DNA of 5,308 nt from CAYFQB01 sp964345225 (GCA_964345225.1 CAYFQB010000086.1:1-5308); one strand, 5' to 3'. Positions 1 through 4,976 are shown, counted from the first letter of the stretch. Numbers and translations: made by a program. The notes: generated by a model not told the origin, from the sequence alone.

Positions 1-150
1 TTTGGTATTGGTTGGGCGATTACCGGAGCCTGTCCAGGGCCAATTTTTTCACAGATAGGGGCTGGTGAGTATCCGGCAATTATTACTTTGGTCGGGGCAG
101 TGCTGGGCGCCTTAGTCTATAGTCTGTCAAAATCAAAGTTGCCGCATTAA
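1..150 (+). CDS. YeeE/YedE-type membrane transporter, C-terminal end (partial)
   Basis: The window opens inside a + strand gene. Frame 1 gives 49 residues before a TAA at 148-150. The stretch GIGWAITGACPGP near the start is the glycine-rich signature of the YeeE/YedE (DUF6691-like) family of inner-membrane proteins, which are associated with thiosulfate or sulfur-compound uptake. A hydrophobic segment follows (about residues 25-42, IITLVGAVLGALVYSL), then a short basic tail (SKSKLPH), as usual for the last transmembrane helix of these proteins. The conserved Cys in GACPGP lies in the position implicated in sulfur relay in the family (family knowledge). The N-terminal part and start are outside the window. 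The substrate cannot be decided from this fragment. No clear terminator follows; the IS begins 90 bp downstream. Confidence 0.8.
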   Translation, partial: FGIGWAITGACPGPIFSQIGAGEYPAIITLVGAVLGALVYSLSKSKLPH

Positions 151-234
151 TGACATGCAGTATTAAACAGATTTTTACTAAAAAGAGGAATTAACAAATC
201 TTGAGTTTCTTAAACCCTGTTAAATAATCTAAGA

Positions 235-239
235 ACCGT
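235..239. repeat. Target-site duplication, left copy (ACCGT)
   Basis: ACCGT immediately precedes the TGT end of the IS and is repeated exactly after its ACA end. Five to six bp is within the range reported for IS481-type insertions. Confidence 0.8.
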
Positions 240-269
240 TGTACTAGCTCAATAATTCGGTAACTTTTT
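240..269 (+). repeat. Left terminal inverted repeat of the IS481 element
   Basis: It aligns without gaps to the reverse complement of 1239-1268, with 23 of 30 positions identical. Matching blocks are TGT, GCTCA, TAATT, GGTAACT and TTT. The transposase TAG (244-246) falls inside this repeat. Confidence 0.85.
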
Positions 270-1203
270 GGAGTTTATCAAAAGGTGTCTCATAATTCAA
301 ACCCCCATGTTTTCTCAGGTGATTATATTCAAACAAAAAGTTTCCAAGATTTATAATCATGTCTTTTTCTGATTCAAATGAATTAGGATAAAAAAATTCG
401 TTCTTAATTATTTTAAAGAAGGCTTCTACCTTACCATTAGTTTGTGGTCTGAAAGGCTTCGTATATATGTGTTTTATCATTAATTGATTACACATTGTCT
501 CAAAAGGATGTTCTCTCTCAAGTGAACCCTTAAACTCAGGACCATTATCAGACATTAAGGCTTCAAACTCGAAGTTGTATATCTGTTTAAACCAGGATAA
601 GGAACGAGCCATGAAATATGTAAGAGTAGATGCCTTTTTGTCTTTAACTATTTCAGCATAAGTTAGTCTTGTACAATCATCGCAAAAGGCTGCAACATAG
701 AGTTCTTTGACTTTAAAAGAGCATCTTATATCCTTTGGGATCTTGGTCATATCAATATGAGCAAGTTCTCCTGGTGCCTGTTTTTCGTAGCGCTTAATTA
801 TCTTCTTCTGTGCTTCATTTAGAGGATAACGTGCCTTAATCCTGTCCATTGTAGCAGGAGACGGTGTTTTATCCAGATAATAAGGCTTAAAAAGAAGTAC
901 AAGCTCATATCTGTTTGATCCGAATCTTCTGTATGCCTTAATTATATTGCGTTCTATATCCTTGGGCGTTCGTTTTGAACCAGGCTTAGCTCCTCGCTTA
1001 TGTGGAAGAAGTGATTCAGCTTTCTTACCACCTTCTATCCATTTAAAATAGTATCGCCTAAGTTCTTTTGCACTGATATGGTGTGCTCTGCAAAGGTCTT
1101 TTACAAATTTGAAGGGACGAGGGGTAACTTTAGATTTAGTTCGCTCATATTCCTTTAAAATTGGTAGCCATCGCTTAAGAATAATTTGATATTTGTAATG
1201 CAT
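244..1203 (-). CDS. IS481-family DDE transposase
   Basis: A 319-residue integrase-fold transposase that cuts and joins the ends of the surrounding element. The N-terminus is basic and contains a helix-turn-helix-like region (about residues 33-58, FVKDLCRAHHISAKELRRYY). The catalytic rve domain follows: Asp151 in AHIDMTKIP, Asp219 in MSDNGPEF and Glu260 in NGKVEAFFK complete the DDE triad. The gap between the second Asp and the Glu is 40 residues, slightly longer than the usual 35 or so. The Y-x-x-x-R-x-H-G-G-L motif near residues 293-302 is typical of the IS3/IS481 C-terminus. The ATG start is preceded by GGAGG (1211-1215) at 7-nt spacing. A TATAGT box (1230-1235, minus) could be its -10, but no convincing -35 is seen. 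The frame is intact, so the protein is probably functional. Confidence 0.93.
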   Translation of the reverse strand: MHYKYQIILKRWLPILKEYERTKSKVTPRPFKFVKDLCRAHHISAKELRRYYFKWIEGGKKAESLLPHKRGAKPGSKRTPKDIERNIIKAYRRFGSNRYELVLLFKPYYLDKTPSPATMDRIKARYPLNEAQKKIIKRYEKQAPGELAHIDMTKIPKDIRCSFKVKELYVAAFCDDCTRLTYAEIVKDKKASTLTYFMARSLSWFKQIYNFEFEALMSDNGPEFKGSLEREHPFETMCNQLMIKHIYTKPFRPQTNGKVEAFFKIIKNEFFYPNSFESEKDMIINLGNFLFEYNHLRKHGGLNYETPFDKLQKVTELLS

Positions 1204-1211
1204 TATCAGGC

Positions 1212-1244
1212 CTCCTTTGGTAAATTTCTACTATACCAAAAGAG
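1212..1244 (-). promoter_or_regulatory. Hairpin masking the transposase Shine-Dalgarno in read-through RNA
   Basis: On the minus strand CTCTTTTGGTA (1244-1234) pairs with TACCAAAGGAG (1222-1212). This gives 11 bp including one G-U pair, with an 11-nt loop. The 3' arm includes GGAG of the transposase ribosome binding site. A candidate -10 box TATAGT (1235-1230) overlaps the 5' arm and loop, so RNA started there (about 1223) would lack the 5' arm and leave the RBS free. RNA entering from outside the IS would carry both arms. This is the logic known from IS10 and IS50 for limiting transposase made from impinging transcription; its operation here is inference. Confidence 0.6.
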
Positions 1245-1268
1245 TTACCTAATTAGTGAGCATTAACA
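1239..1268 (-). repeat. Right terminal inverted repeat of the IS481 element
   Basis: This is the partner of 240-269, read on the minus strand from 1268 inward. It lies upstream of the transposase gene. Its inner end contributes the 5' arm of the hairpin that can mask the transposase ribosome binding site. Confidence 0.85.
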
Positions 1269-1273
1269 ACCGT
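1269..1273. repeat. Target-site duplication, right copy (ACCGT)
   Basis: Exact copy of 235-239. Removing 240-1273 restores a continuous intergenic sequence, ...AAGAACCGT|CCCTATT..., as the pre-insertion state. Confidence 0.8.
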
Positions 1274-1301
1274 CCCTATTATCTTCCTACTATCTTTTAT
1301 A

Positions 1302-1330
1302 TTGAATAAAACAGTTATTTCTGATATAAA
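1302..1330 (+). promoter_or_regulatory. Candidate sigma70 promoter for the lipoprotein gene
   Basis: TTGAAT (1302-1307) and TATAAA (1325-1330) are separated by 17 bp. The match is 4/6 at -35 and 5/6 at -10. It lies 59 bp before the ATG at 1389. A second perfect TATAAT occurs at 1343-1348 but lacks a recognisable -35. The promoter lies outside the IS, so the insertion should not have removed it. Confidence 0.4.
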
Positions 1331-1388
1331 GAAGCACTACTTTATAATCATTTGTTAGAAATAAAAAAAACTTAACGGAGGTTAAACA

Positions 1389-1847
1389 ATGATTCCCAGA
1401 GTTAATGTGTTAATGCTTGTTGTTTGTTTTCTCCTGGTATCCTGTGGCACTACCACTCAATCAGAAAAATCTGTATTTGTAATGAAAAAGCCTATATTTC
1501 AATCCAAAGACGGTTCTGACATTGTTCTGCAAGGTCCTGCACCCGACGGGCAAAAAGTTAAAGTCATAATTCCTGATGGTCATGGTTTTGCATCGGCAAA
1601 ACTTTTGGAATTTAACACTGATGAGCCTTTAATGGTCAATGTAAACAAATGGCTTAATAAATTGTTCAGTACAGATGCCATAGAGTATGTAGACACTCAA
1701 TGGTTTGTCCATCCTCTTATAAATGATGACGGAAATTCCTTCTATATGTCTGAAGATGATATACACAAGGCAAACGCTCAATTAAACGCAAGGGGATTTA
1801 AAATGAATATTTTTTCATCAGACAGGGGTTTGCAATTTTCCAAATAA
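1389..1847 (+). CDS. Small outer-membrane-type lipoprotein, function unknown
   Basis: A 152-residue protein with a bacterial lipoprotein signal. It has a short N-region (MIPR), a hydrophobic core (about residues 5-17) and a lipobox L16-V17-S18-C19. Cys19 would be lipidated after signal peptidase II cleavage. Gly20 at +2 rather than Asp suggests sorting to the outer membrane. The mature part is soluble, acidic to neutral, with no further membrane segment and no further cysteine. A DGQKVKVIIPDG stretch (about residues 53-64) resembles a small beta-rich unit, but I recognise no family. GGAGG (1377-1381) sits 7 nt before the ATG, a strong ribosome binding site that fixes the start. It appears to be monocistronic, starting 120 bp after the IS. 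It could be an envelope stress or surface-assembly protein, but nothing visible decides this. Confidence 0.8.
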   Translation: MIPRVNVLMLVVCFLLVSCGTTTQSEKSVFVMKKPIFQSKDGSDIVLQGPAPDGQKVKVIIPDGHGFASAKLLEFNTDEPLMVNVNKWLNKLFSTDAIEYVDTQWFVHPLINDDGNSFYMSEDDIHKANAQLNARGFKMNIFSSDRGLQFSK

Positions 1848-2038
1848 AATTATTTCAAAGACGAAGGGCAGCACAGAGGACAAAGGCTGACCCTACCCTG
1901 TTTCTGAAGGTTATCTGATTTTCCTTTTAACATTTTACCTTTTGCCATAAGCCTTTTTTATTCACTTTTTACTGTAATGTATTGTAATATCTGAGGCAAT
2001 TTGAGGTTACAAACTGACACATCAAGATTGGATGGACA

Positions 2039-2551
2039 ATGAAATCACTGATTCCCGCTGAATTGATTGAGATAAAAATATATTTGATACATGGTCATAA
2101 GGTCATTCTTGATAAGGACCTTGCTGCTCTTTATGGGGTAAAACCTATACGTTTGAGAGAGTAAGTCAAGAGAAATATTAAGCGTTTCCCTGATGATTTT
2201 ATGTTTCAGTTAAATGAACAGGAGATTGATAGTATGGTATCGCAAAATGCGATACCTTCGCGCAAGCATCTCGGTGGATTTCAGCCTTATGTTTTTACCG
2301 AACAGGGCGTTGCCATGCTTTCAACCGTGCTAAACAGTGAAAGAGCAATCGAGGTAAATATCGCAATCATGCGCGCGTTCGTAAAATTACGTGAACTTAT
2401 GGCTACCCATAAAGACCTCGCTCGTAAGCTGAATGATATGGAAAAGAAATATGACGAACAGTTTAAGATCGTCTTTGATGCTATACGTCAACTTATGGCA
2501 CCACCGGAACCAAAGAAGAGAAAAATAGGATTTAGAAGAGAAGTGGAATAA
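2039..2551 (+). pseudogene. ORF6N-domain protein, interrupted by one in-frame TAA
   Basis: Read from the ATG at 2039, the frame gives an ORF6N-family protein (MKSLIPAELIEIKIYLIHGH...DLAALYGV, then VKRNIKRFPDDFMF). ORF6N domains are DNA-binding-type modules found in phage and bacterial standalone proteins. Codon 42 (2162-2164) is TAA, in LRE-stop-VKRN, where relatives I recall carry Gln or a similar residue (REQVKRN). One C-to-T change (CAA to TAA) explains it. After the stop, 128 codons continue without further damage: the GGFQPYVFTEQGVAMLS core, then a coiled-coil-like tail ending in PPEPKKRKIGFRREVE, a familiar C-terminus. The full reading would be 170 codons. Restart at ATG 2201 has no Shine-Dalgarno sequence and would drop the first 54 codons. 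The decay is probably recent, or it is a sequencing error. The start also has only a weak RBS (GGA). Confidence 0.8.
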
Positions 2552-2605
2552 ATAATGATTATGGGAATAGCATTTACCATGGTCAGGGATTTAAAAAGCT
2601 GGGAA

Positions 2606-3538
2606 TTACTGCCAGTAACCTGAGAGATCAGCCAGCCGATCGGGCTTCAACACCCCAACATACCTCTTCCCGCGGATAATCCATGTCGGGTAGGATTTGA
2701 TCCTGTTTCTCACGCAGACCGCTGCAACTGGCGCACTCCGGCCGTTTGGAGAGCACTCCACGTAGGGGAGCCGCTCTGCTGATGCCTTGAACAGATCCCT
2801 CTGTTCTATGCAGGCCGGTCACCAGAAGGCACCGTATAAAACGGCCTTCTCCTTTGAAAGGTGCTCTGCGAGACCTTTCAGATAGAGGTCTTCAGGGCCT
2901 GTCGCTGGATCAAATACACCGCTATAGTGCAGGTGCAGCCCTCCAACAATCAGGACCGTCAAGATAATCATCGCTCCTGCCCACGCCGGGTATCTGAAAT
3001 CAGGAAGACCCTTTGGCCGCTGGAAGACGACCACTCCAAAGATTGTCGCCATGATCGAGAGTGAAGCAAGGCAGTAGACACACATTGCCTCTATCTCAAA
3101 AACAGCGATGGCATTCAGGTAAAGGCTGTAGCCAAAGCCCACCATGGAGACTACCCAAGCCGACTTCCAGTGCCACCCATGACTGCGGACCCGGAATCCG
3201 ATATATGCCAGTACTGCATAAGTCAGAAAACCCCAGAAGGCTATAGGCAGGTACATTAATGTGCCCCATCTGCTTCTCTGAACTATGTCGCATGTACTCC
3301 CCTCATCGCAGTAAAGGGGATATTCGCCAAGCAATGAGGTAATGACCAGGTATGCAGTCAGCAGCATCCCGGCTATTGCCAGTCCGGTCAGGGGCCAGTT
3401 CGGATGCTCCCGCCTGGTCAGGACAGGCTTTTGTTTCTGTTTTTTCTTCTTCCCGTCCGGTACATCATGTACCAAGACATCTTCCTTTAAGGCCTTCTTT
3501 TCCTTTAAGGCTTTGCGGCGTTTCTTTTTCTTGCCCAA
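2606..3538 (-). CDS. VKOR-thioredoxin fusion, probable selenoprotein (Sec240)
   Basis: A membrane enzyme that makes disulfide bonds in exported proteins: the VKOR part passes electrons to quinone and the fused periplasmic thioredoxin domain acts like DsbA. It reads 310 residues if TGA 2819-2821 is decoded as selenocysteine 240. In order: a Lys-rich cytoplasmic tail (2-40); five probable membrane helices (about 47-70, 94-115, 127-147, 152-173, 184-203); loop cysteines Cys77 and Cys83; the quinone-side C153-V-Y-C156; then a thioredoxin domain with W239-U240-P-A-C243, Cys262 and Cys275, and the cis-proline loop S-Y-P284-T-W. These Cys spacings (6, 22, 13) agree with those I remember for Synechococcus VKOR. 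The stop is TAA 2606-2608. The start is TTG at 3538, the only start in the open stretch, with AAGGA 7 nt upstream. It is visibly GC-richer than its neighbours (hand count of 2701-2760: 37 of 60). The alternative is a Cys-to-stop mutation or read error. Confidence 0.85.
2784..2821 (-). promoter_or_regulatory. Putative bacterial SECIS element following the in-frame UGA
   Basis: Minus-strand RNA after UGA (2821-2819) contains GAACAGA (2806-2800), loop GGGA (2799-2796) and UCUGUUC (2795-2789), a perfect 7-bp stem. Below it, GCCU (2815-2812) can pair with AGGC (2787-2784), or alternatively UGC with GCA. The first loop G is 20 nt past the UGA, with 19 nt between. Bacterial SECIS elements recognised by SelB lie just inside the coding region, with a G at the start of the apical loop at about this distance; the E. 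coli fdhF hairpin has 18 nt between, from memory. Position, stem and loop all fit. SelB binding itself is inference. Confidence 0.72.
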
Positions 3539-3598
3539 TCTCCTGTCCTTTAGTCGGTTTTATTTTATATTAACAGATATTTTTACGAATTTTTTATG

Positions 3599-3760
3599 TC
3601 AGGGCAGTGCCATTACCTGTTCATCCAGATGAAACCACTGGCCATATTTACATGACGATCCTGACTGTATTGAATCGCCGGATTGGATCTGGGGGTCACA
3701 TGTACATGGGGGTTTCAAATTCACATGCATGGGTGGGAGGGCAGGTCTGGTTTCTTGCAT
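3599..3760 (-). CDS. Doubtful small Cys-containing ORF upstream of the VKOR gene
   Basis: From ATG 3758-3760 the frame gives 53 residues and a TGA at 3599-3601, 60 bp before the VKOR start on the same strand. The product is soluble, with a C-T-C-D-P pair (residues 19-22), a third Cys near residue 37, an IQSG repeat and an ending WFHLDEQVMALP. I recognise no family. There is no Shine-Dalgarno before either possible ATG (3760 or 3730). However, TTGACA (3791-3796, minus) with TTTACT 18 bp further places a transcription start almost on the 3760 ATG, so a leaderless message is possible. Base composition resembles the VKOR gene rather than the AT-rich neighbours. It could equally be the untranslated leader of the VKOR transcript. 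Confidence 0.27.
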   Translation of the reverse strand: MQETRPALPPMHVNLKPPCTCDPQIQSGDSIQSGSSCKYGQWFHLDEQVMALP

Positions 3761-3830
3761 TTTGACAGTAAATGTTATATAAAGATGTCGTGTCAAGACC
3801 GCTACAGATAGAATATGATGAGCTGATGTA

Positions 3831-3846
3831 CAAGGTTCTGGGGTCT
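3831..3846 (+). repeat. 16-bp direct repeat, copy 1, beside the 3' end of vapC
   Basis: CAAGGTTCTGGGGTCT here matches 4523-4538 at 15 of 16 positions in the same orientation. It lies 18 bp beyond the vapC stop. The pair brackets the toxin-antitoxin operon. Confidence 0.6.
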
Positions 3847-3864
3847 ACCTTTTATAGTAATCCA

Positions 3865-4242
3865 TTATTTTTTTCTTGTAATATATTTGACACCATCTAC
3901 CCCTCTGAAGTCAGTATCTTGCGTCCATATAATGGCATCATTTGCTCTGGCTGTTGCCAATATTATGCTGTCTGCTAACGGAAGTTTGTATTCTAAACCA
4001 AGTTTAGCCGCACTCAATGCAATAGAAGTATCAAGATCTACTGTCATGCCCTGTACCATTAGAGCTATAGCCTGAAGTGCTATATCTTCACCTTTCTGCC
4101 TACAAACACTTCTAAAAACTTCTAAAATGCATAAAGAAGGTACGAGAAGGTTCTCTATATCTTCAATGGGCTTTGCGAAAAAATTAGCATTTGGTGCATC
4201 TGCAAAATATTCAAGCCATCCACATGAATCTACCAAGTTCAT
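3865..4242 (-). CDS. vapC: VapC-type PIN-domain ribonuclease toxin
   Basis: A 125-residue PIN-domain endoribonuclease, the toxin of a type II toxin-antitoxin pair. Members cut tRNA or rRNA in a Mg-dependent way (family knowledge). The four acidic metal ligands are visible: Asp5 in NLVDSCGWLEY, Glu41 in CILEVFR, Asp91 in LADSIILATA and Asp109 in WTQDTDF, with Asp111 beside it. The length is normal for VapC and nothing is missing. Its ATG (4240-4242) overlaps the antitoxin stop as ATGA, so the two are translationally coupled, antitoxin first. The stop is TAA at 3865-3867. The target RNA cannot be told from sequence. Free toxin should be neutralised by the VapB product, and the complex should bind the upstream palindrome. 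Confidence 0.92.
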   Translation of the reverse strand: MNLVDSCGWLEYFADAPNANFFAKPIEDIENLLVPSLCILEVFRSVCRQKGEDIALQAIALMVQGMTVDLDTSIALSAAKLGLEYKLPLADSIILATARANDAIIWTQDTDFRGVDGVKYITRKK

Positions 4243-4445
4243 ATTCGATCTTTTTCTCTCTTTATACTTGTGTCAATGCCTTTTAAAAATCCGCGCATTT
4301 TTTTCATATCCTTAACCGGTATGTATTCAATACGATTTTCGTACTGTAAAACATAAACTTTTGTGCCAGGTTTAATTCCCAATGACTTTCTTATTTCCGA
4401 AGGAATGACTACTTGATATTTTGGAGAAACCTTTACTGTCTCCAT
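4239..4445 (-). CDS. vapB: VapB antitoxin, AbrB/MazE-type swapped-hairpin DNA-binding protein
   Basis: A 68-residue antitoxin. The N-terminal 45 or so residues are an AbrB/SpoVT-like DNA-binding domain (VKVSPKYQVVIPSEIRKSLG, then IKPGTKVYVLQYENRIEYIPV). The charged C-terminal tail (MKKMRGFLKGIDTSIKREKDRI) is the part that would wrap the toxin. I chose the ATG at 4443-4445 rather than the one four codons upstream (4455-4457). GGAGG (4451-4455) lies 5 nt before the chosen ATG and overlaps the upstream one, so it can only serve the former. The gene ends TGA (4239-4241), sharing ATGA with vapC. It is probably an autorepressor acting at the palindrome 4464-4475. Confidence 0.9.
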   Translation of the reverse strand: METVKVSPKYQVVIPSEIRKSLGIKPGTKVYVLQYENRIEYIPVKDMKKMRGFLKGIDTSIKREKDRI

Positions 4446-4463
4446 ATTTACCTCCATCGATAC

Positions 4464-4475
4464 ATTACATGTAAT
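4464..4475. promoter_or_regulatory. Operator-like palindrome ATTACATGTAAT upstream of vapB
   Basis: A perfect 12-bp palindrome, 18 bp before the vapB ATG and just past the candidate -10, so bound protein would block transcription initiation. AbrB-type antitoxins bind such AT-rich palindromes with their toxin to repress their own operon. That this is the VapBC site is inference. Confidence 0.55.
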
Positions 4476-4477
4476 AC

Positions 4478-4504
4478 GTTATCATTATCGATATTGGATG
4501 TCAA
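4478..4504 (-). promoter_or_regulatory. Candidate vapBC promoter
   Basis: On the minus strand a consensus TTGACA (4504-4499) is followed after 15 bp by GATAAC (4483-4478), 4 of 6 for a -10. The spacer is short, so the exact -10 is uncertain. The predicted start falls at the palindrome 4464-4475. Confidence 0.45.
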
Positions 4505-4522
4505 GGTTATTTCTTTCTAACG

Positions 4523-4538
4523 CAAGGTTCTTGGGTCT
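4523..4538 (+). repeat. 16-bp direct repeat, copy 2, upstream of vapBC
   Basis: CAAGGTTCTTGGGTCT, differing from 3831-3846 at one position. A partial third copy of its first seven bases, CAAGGTT, occurs at 4502-4508. Between this repeat and the next gene, 4539-4637 shows no gene or convincing hairpin. Confidence 0.6.
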
Positions 4539-4637
4539 GCAATTGTCATTGGACATTATATATCTTCGGAATTTCAATTAAACCGTCCAAAGTCAAATCT
4601 AACCCTTCACAATTTTTGGTTATGTAATCCTATTTTT

Positions 4638-4976
4638 TTAATTCATACCTGACAAAGCCGGCATTCCCATAGCCATAGCCATTTGAAGAGCTTCCTCTTT
4701 AGAAAATCCTTTCGCAATTAAAGCATCATAATAATTCTTGGTAAATGTTGCAAGCCTTTCAGCATTTTCTGGTTTTGCCAATACTTTAAATACTGTTTCC
4801 ATCATAGATTCCATCATTGTTCCCATCATAGGTCCCATCATCTGCATAATTTCTTCCTGATTCGGTTGCTGTTGTTGAGGATCCTGAGCATCAATTTGAA
4901 CAGGCAAAATTATGATACATACTGCTACTGCTAATAATAATAGAACTATCGAAAGTGTCTTGAAACTAATTGACAT
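4638..4976 (-). CDS. Small exported Met-rich helical protein, function unknown
   Basis: 112 residues. A signal peptide covers about residues 1-30 (basic start, hydrophobic 8-24), with likely cleavage after Ala30 (VQIDA-QDP), so the mature protein is periplasmic or secreted. A Gln-rich linker (PQQQQPNQEE) follows. Then comes a block with nine Met in 16 residues arranged as four tandem tetrapeptides (MMGP, MMGT, MMES, MMET; residues 46-61). The C-terminal half (NYYDALIAKGFSKEEALQMA) looks like a compact helical hairpin of a kind I have seen in other uncharacterised small exported proteins. The Met pairs could bind Cu(I) or form a greasy helix face; neither is shown. GGAGGT (4985-4990) lies 8 nt before the ATG, a strong RBS. 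It is divergent from the zinc-ribbon gene and the end of the gene is AT-rich. No cysteine is left in the mature protein. Confidence 0.75.
   Translation of the reverse strand: MSISFKTLSIVLLLLAVAVCIIILPVQIDAQDPQQQQPNQEEIMQMMGPMMGTMMESMMETVFKVLAKPENAERLATFTKNYYDALIAKGFSKEEALQMAMAMGMPALSGMN
4799..4846 (-). repeat. 12-bp tandem repeat, four units, inside the Met-rich protein gene
   Basis: CCATCAT recurs at 4799, 4811, 4823 and 4835, an exact 12-bp period, with degenerate bases between. Each unit encodes one MMxx tetrapeptide on the minus strand. The register keeps the frame, so copy-number change would add or remove whole MMxx units. Confidence 0.7.

Larger units (their letters stand above)
240..1268 (-). 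mobile_element. Complete IS481-family insertion sequence, 1029 bp
   Basis: The element begins TGT at 240 and ends ACA at 1268, the terminal trinucleotides typical of IS481. Imperfect inverted repeats of about 30 bp match at 23 of 30 positions, with the best block GGTAACT. It carries one transposase gene on the minus strand (244-1203) whose stop codon lies inside the left repeat. Both ends are flanked by the same five bases, ACCGT (235-239 and 1269-1273), a target-site duplication that fixes the boundaries. If the adjoining A is counted, the duplication could be read as 6 bp with the right end one base shorter. The element sits between the transporter and lipoprotein genes and interrupts neither. 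Intact ends, duplication and ORF suggest a fairly recent and possibly active copy. Confidence 0.9.

Noticed and set aside
191..223. TTAACA...TGTTAA inverted repeat after the transporter gene as a terminator
   Set aside because: Only 6 AT-rich bp with a 21-nt loop and no T-run after it.
1865..1894. Hairpin AGGGCAGC/GCTGACCCT after the lipoprotein gene as a terminator
   Set aside because: An 8-bp stem with a bulge and 13-nt loop is not followed by a T-tract. The rest of 1848-2038 shows no gene or clear terminator.
2162..2164. Recoding of the ORF6N internal stop
   Set aside because: It is TAA, which has no selenocysteine decoding, and the site is not a redox residue. A nonsense change is simpler.
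2819..2821. TGA recoded as Trp or Gly by an alternative genetic code
   Set aside because: vapB ends at TGA with the expected ATGA overlap, no other recognised gene carries an internal TGA, and the position demands Cys rather than Trp or Gly.
2628..2822. 64-residue minus-strand ORF overlapping the VKOR 3' half
   Set aside because: It lies in a different frame from the thioredoxin continuation, and its sequence has no domain features. The in-frame reading through TGA explains the same DNA far better.
2819..3538. VKOR as a complete 239-residue protein ending at TGA
   Set aside because: The ending GAFW is the middle of a thioredoxin active-site motif, and the rest of the domain follows in frame.
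3342..3632. Plus-strand ORFs opposite the VKOR gene (2861-3064, 3061-3246, 3342-3632)
   Set aside because: They are antisense shadows of the VKOR coding strand; poly-Phe and Ser runs mirror the Lys-rich tail and membrane helices.
4549..4590. TTGGAC...GTCCAA inverted repeat downstream of the Met-rich gene
   Set aside because: Six bp with a 30-nt loop and no U-tract; likely chance.
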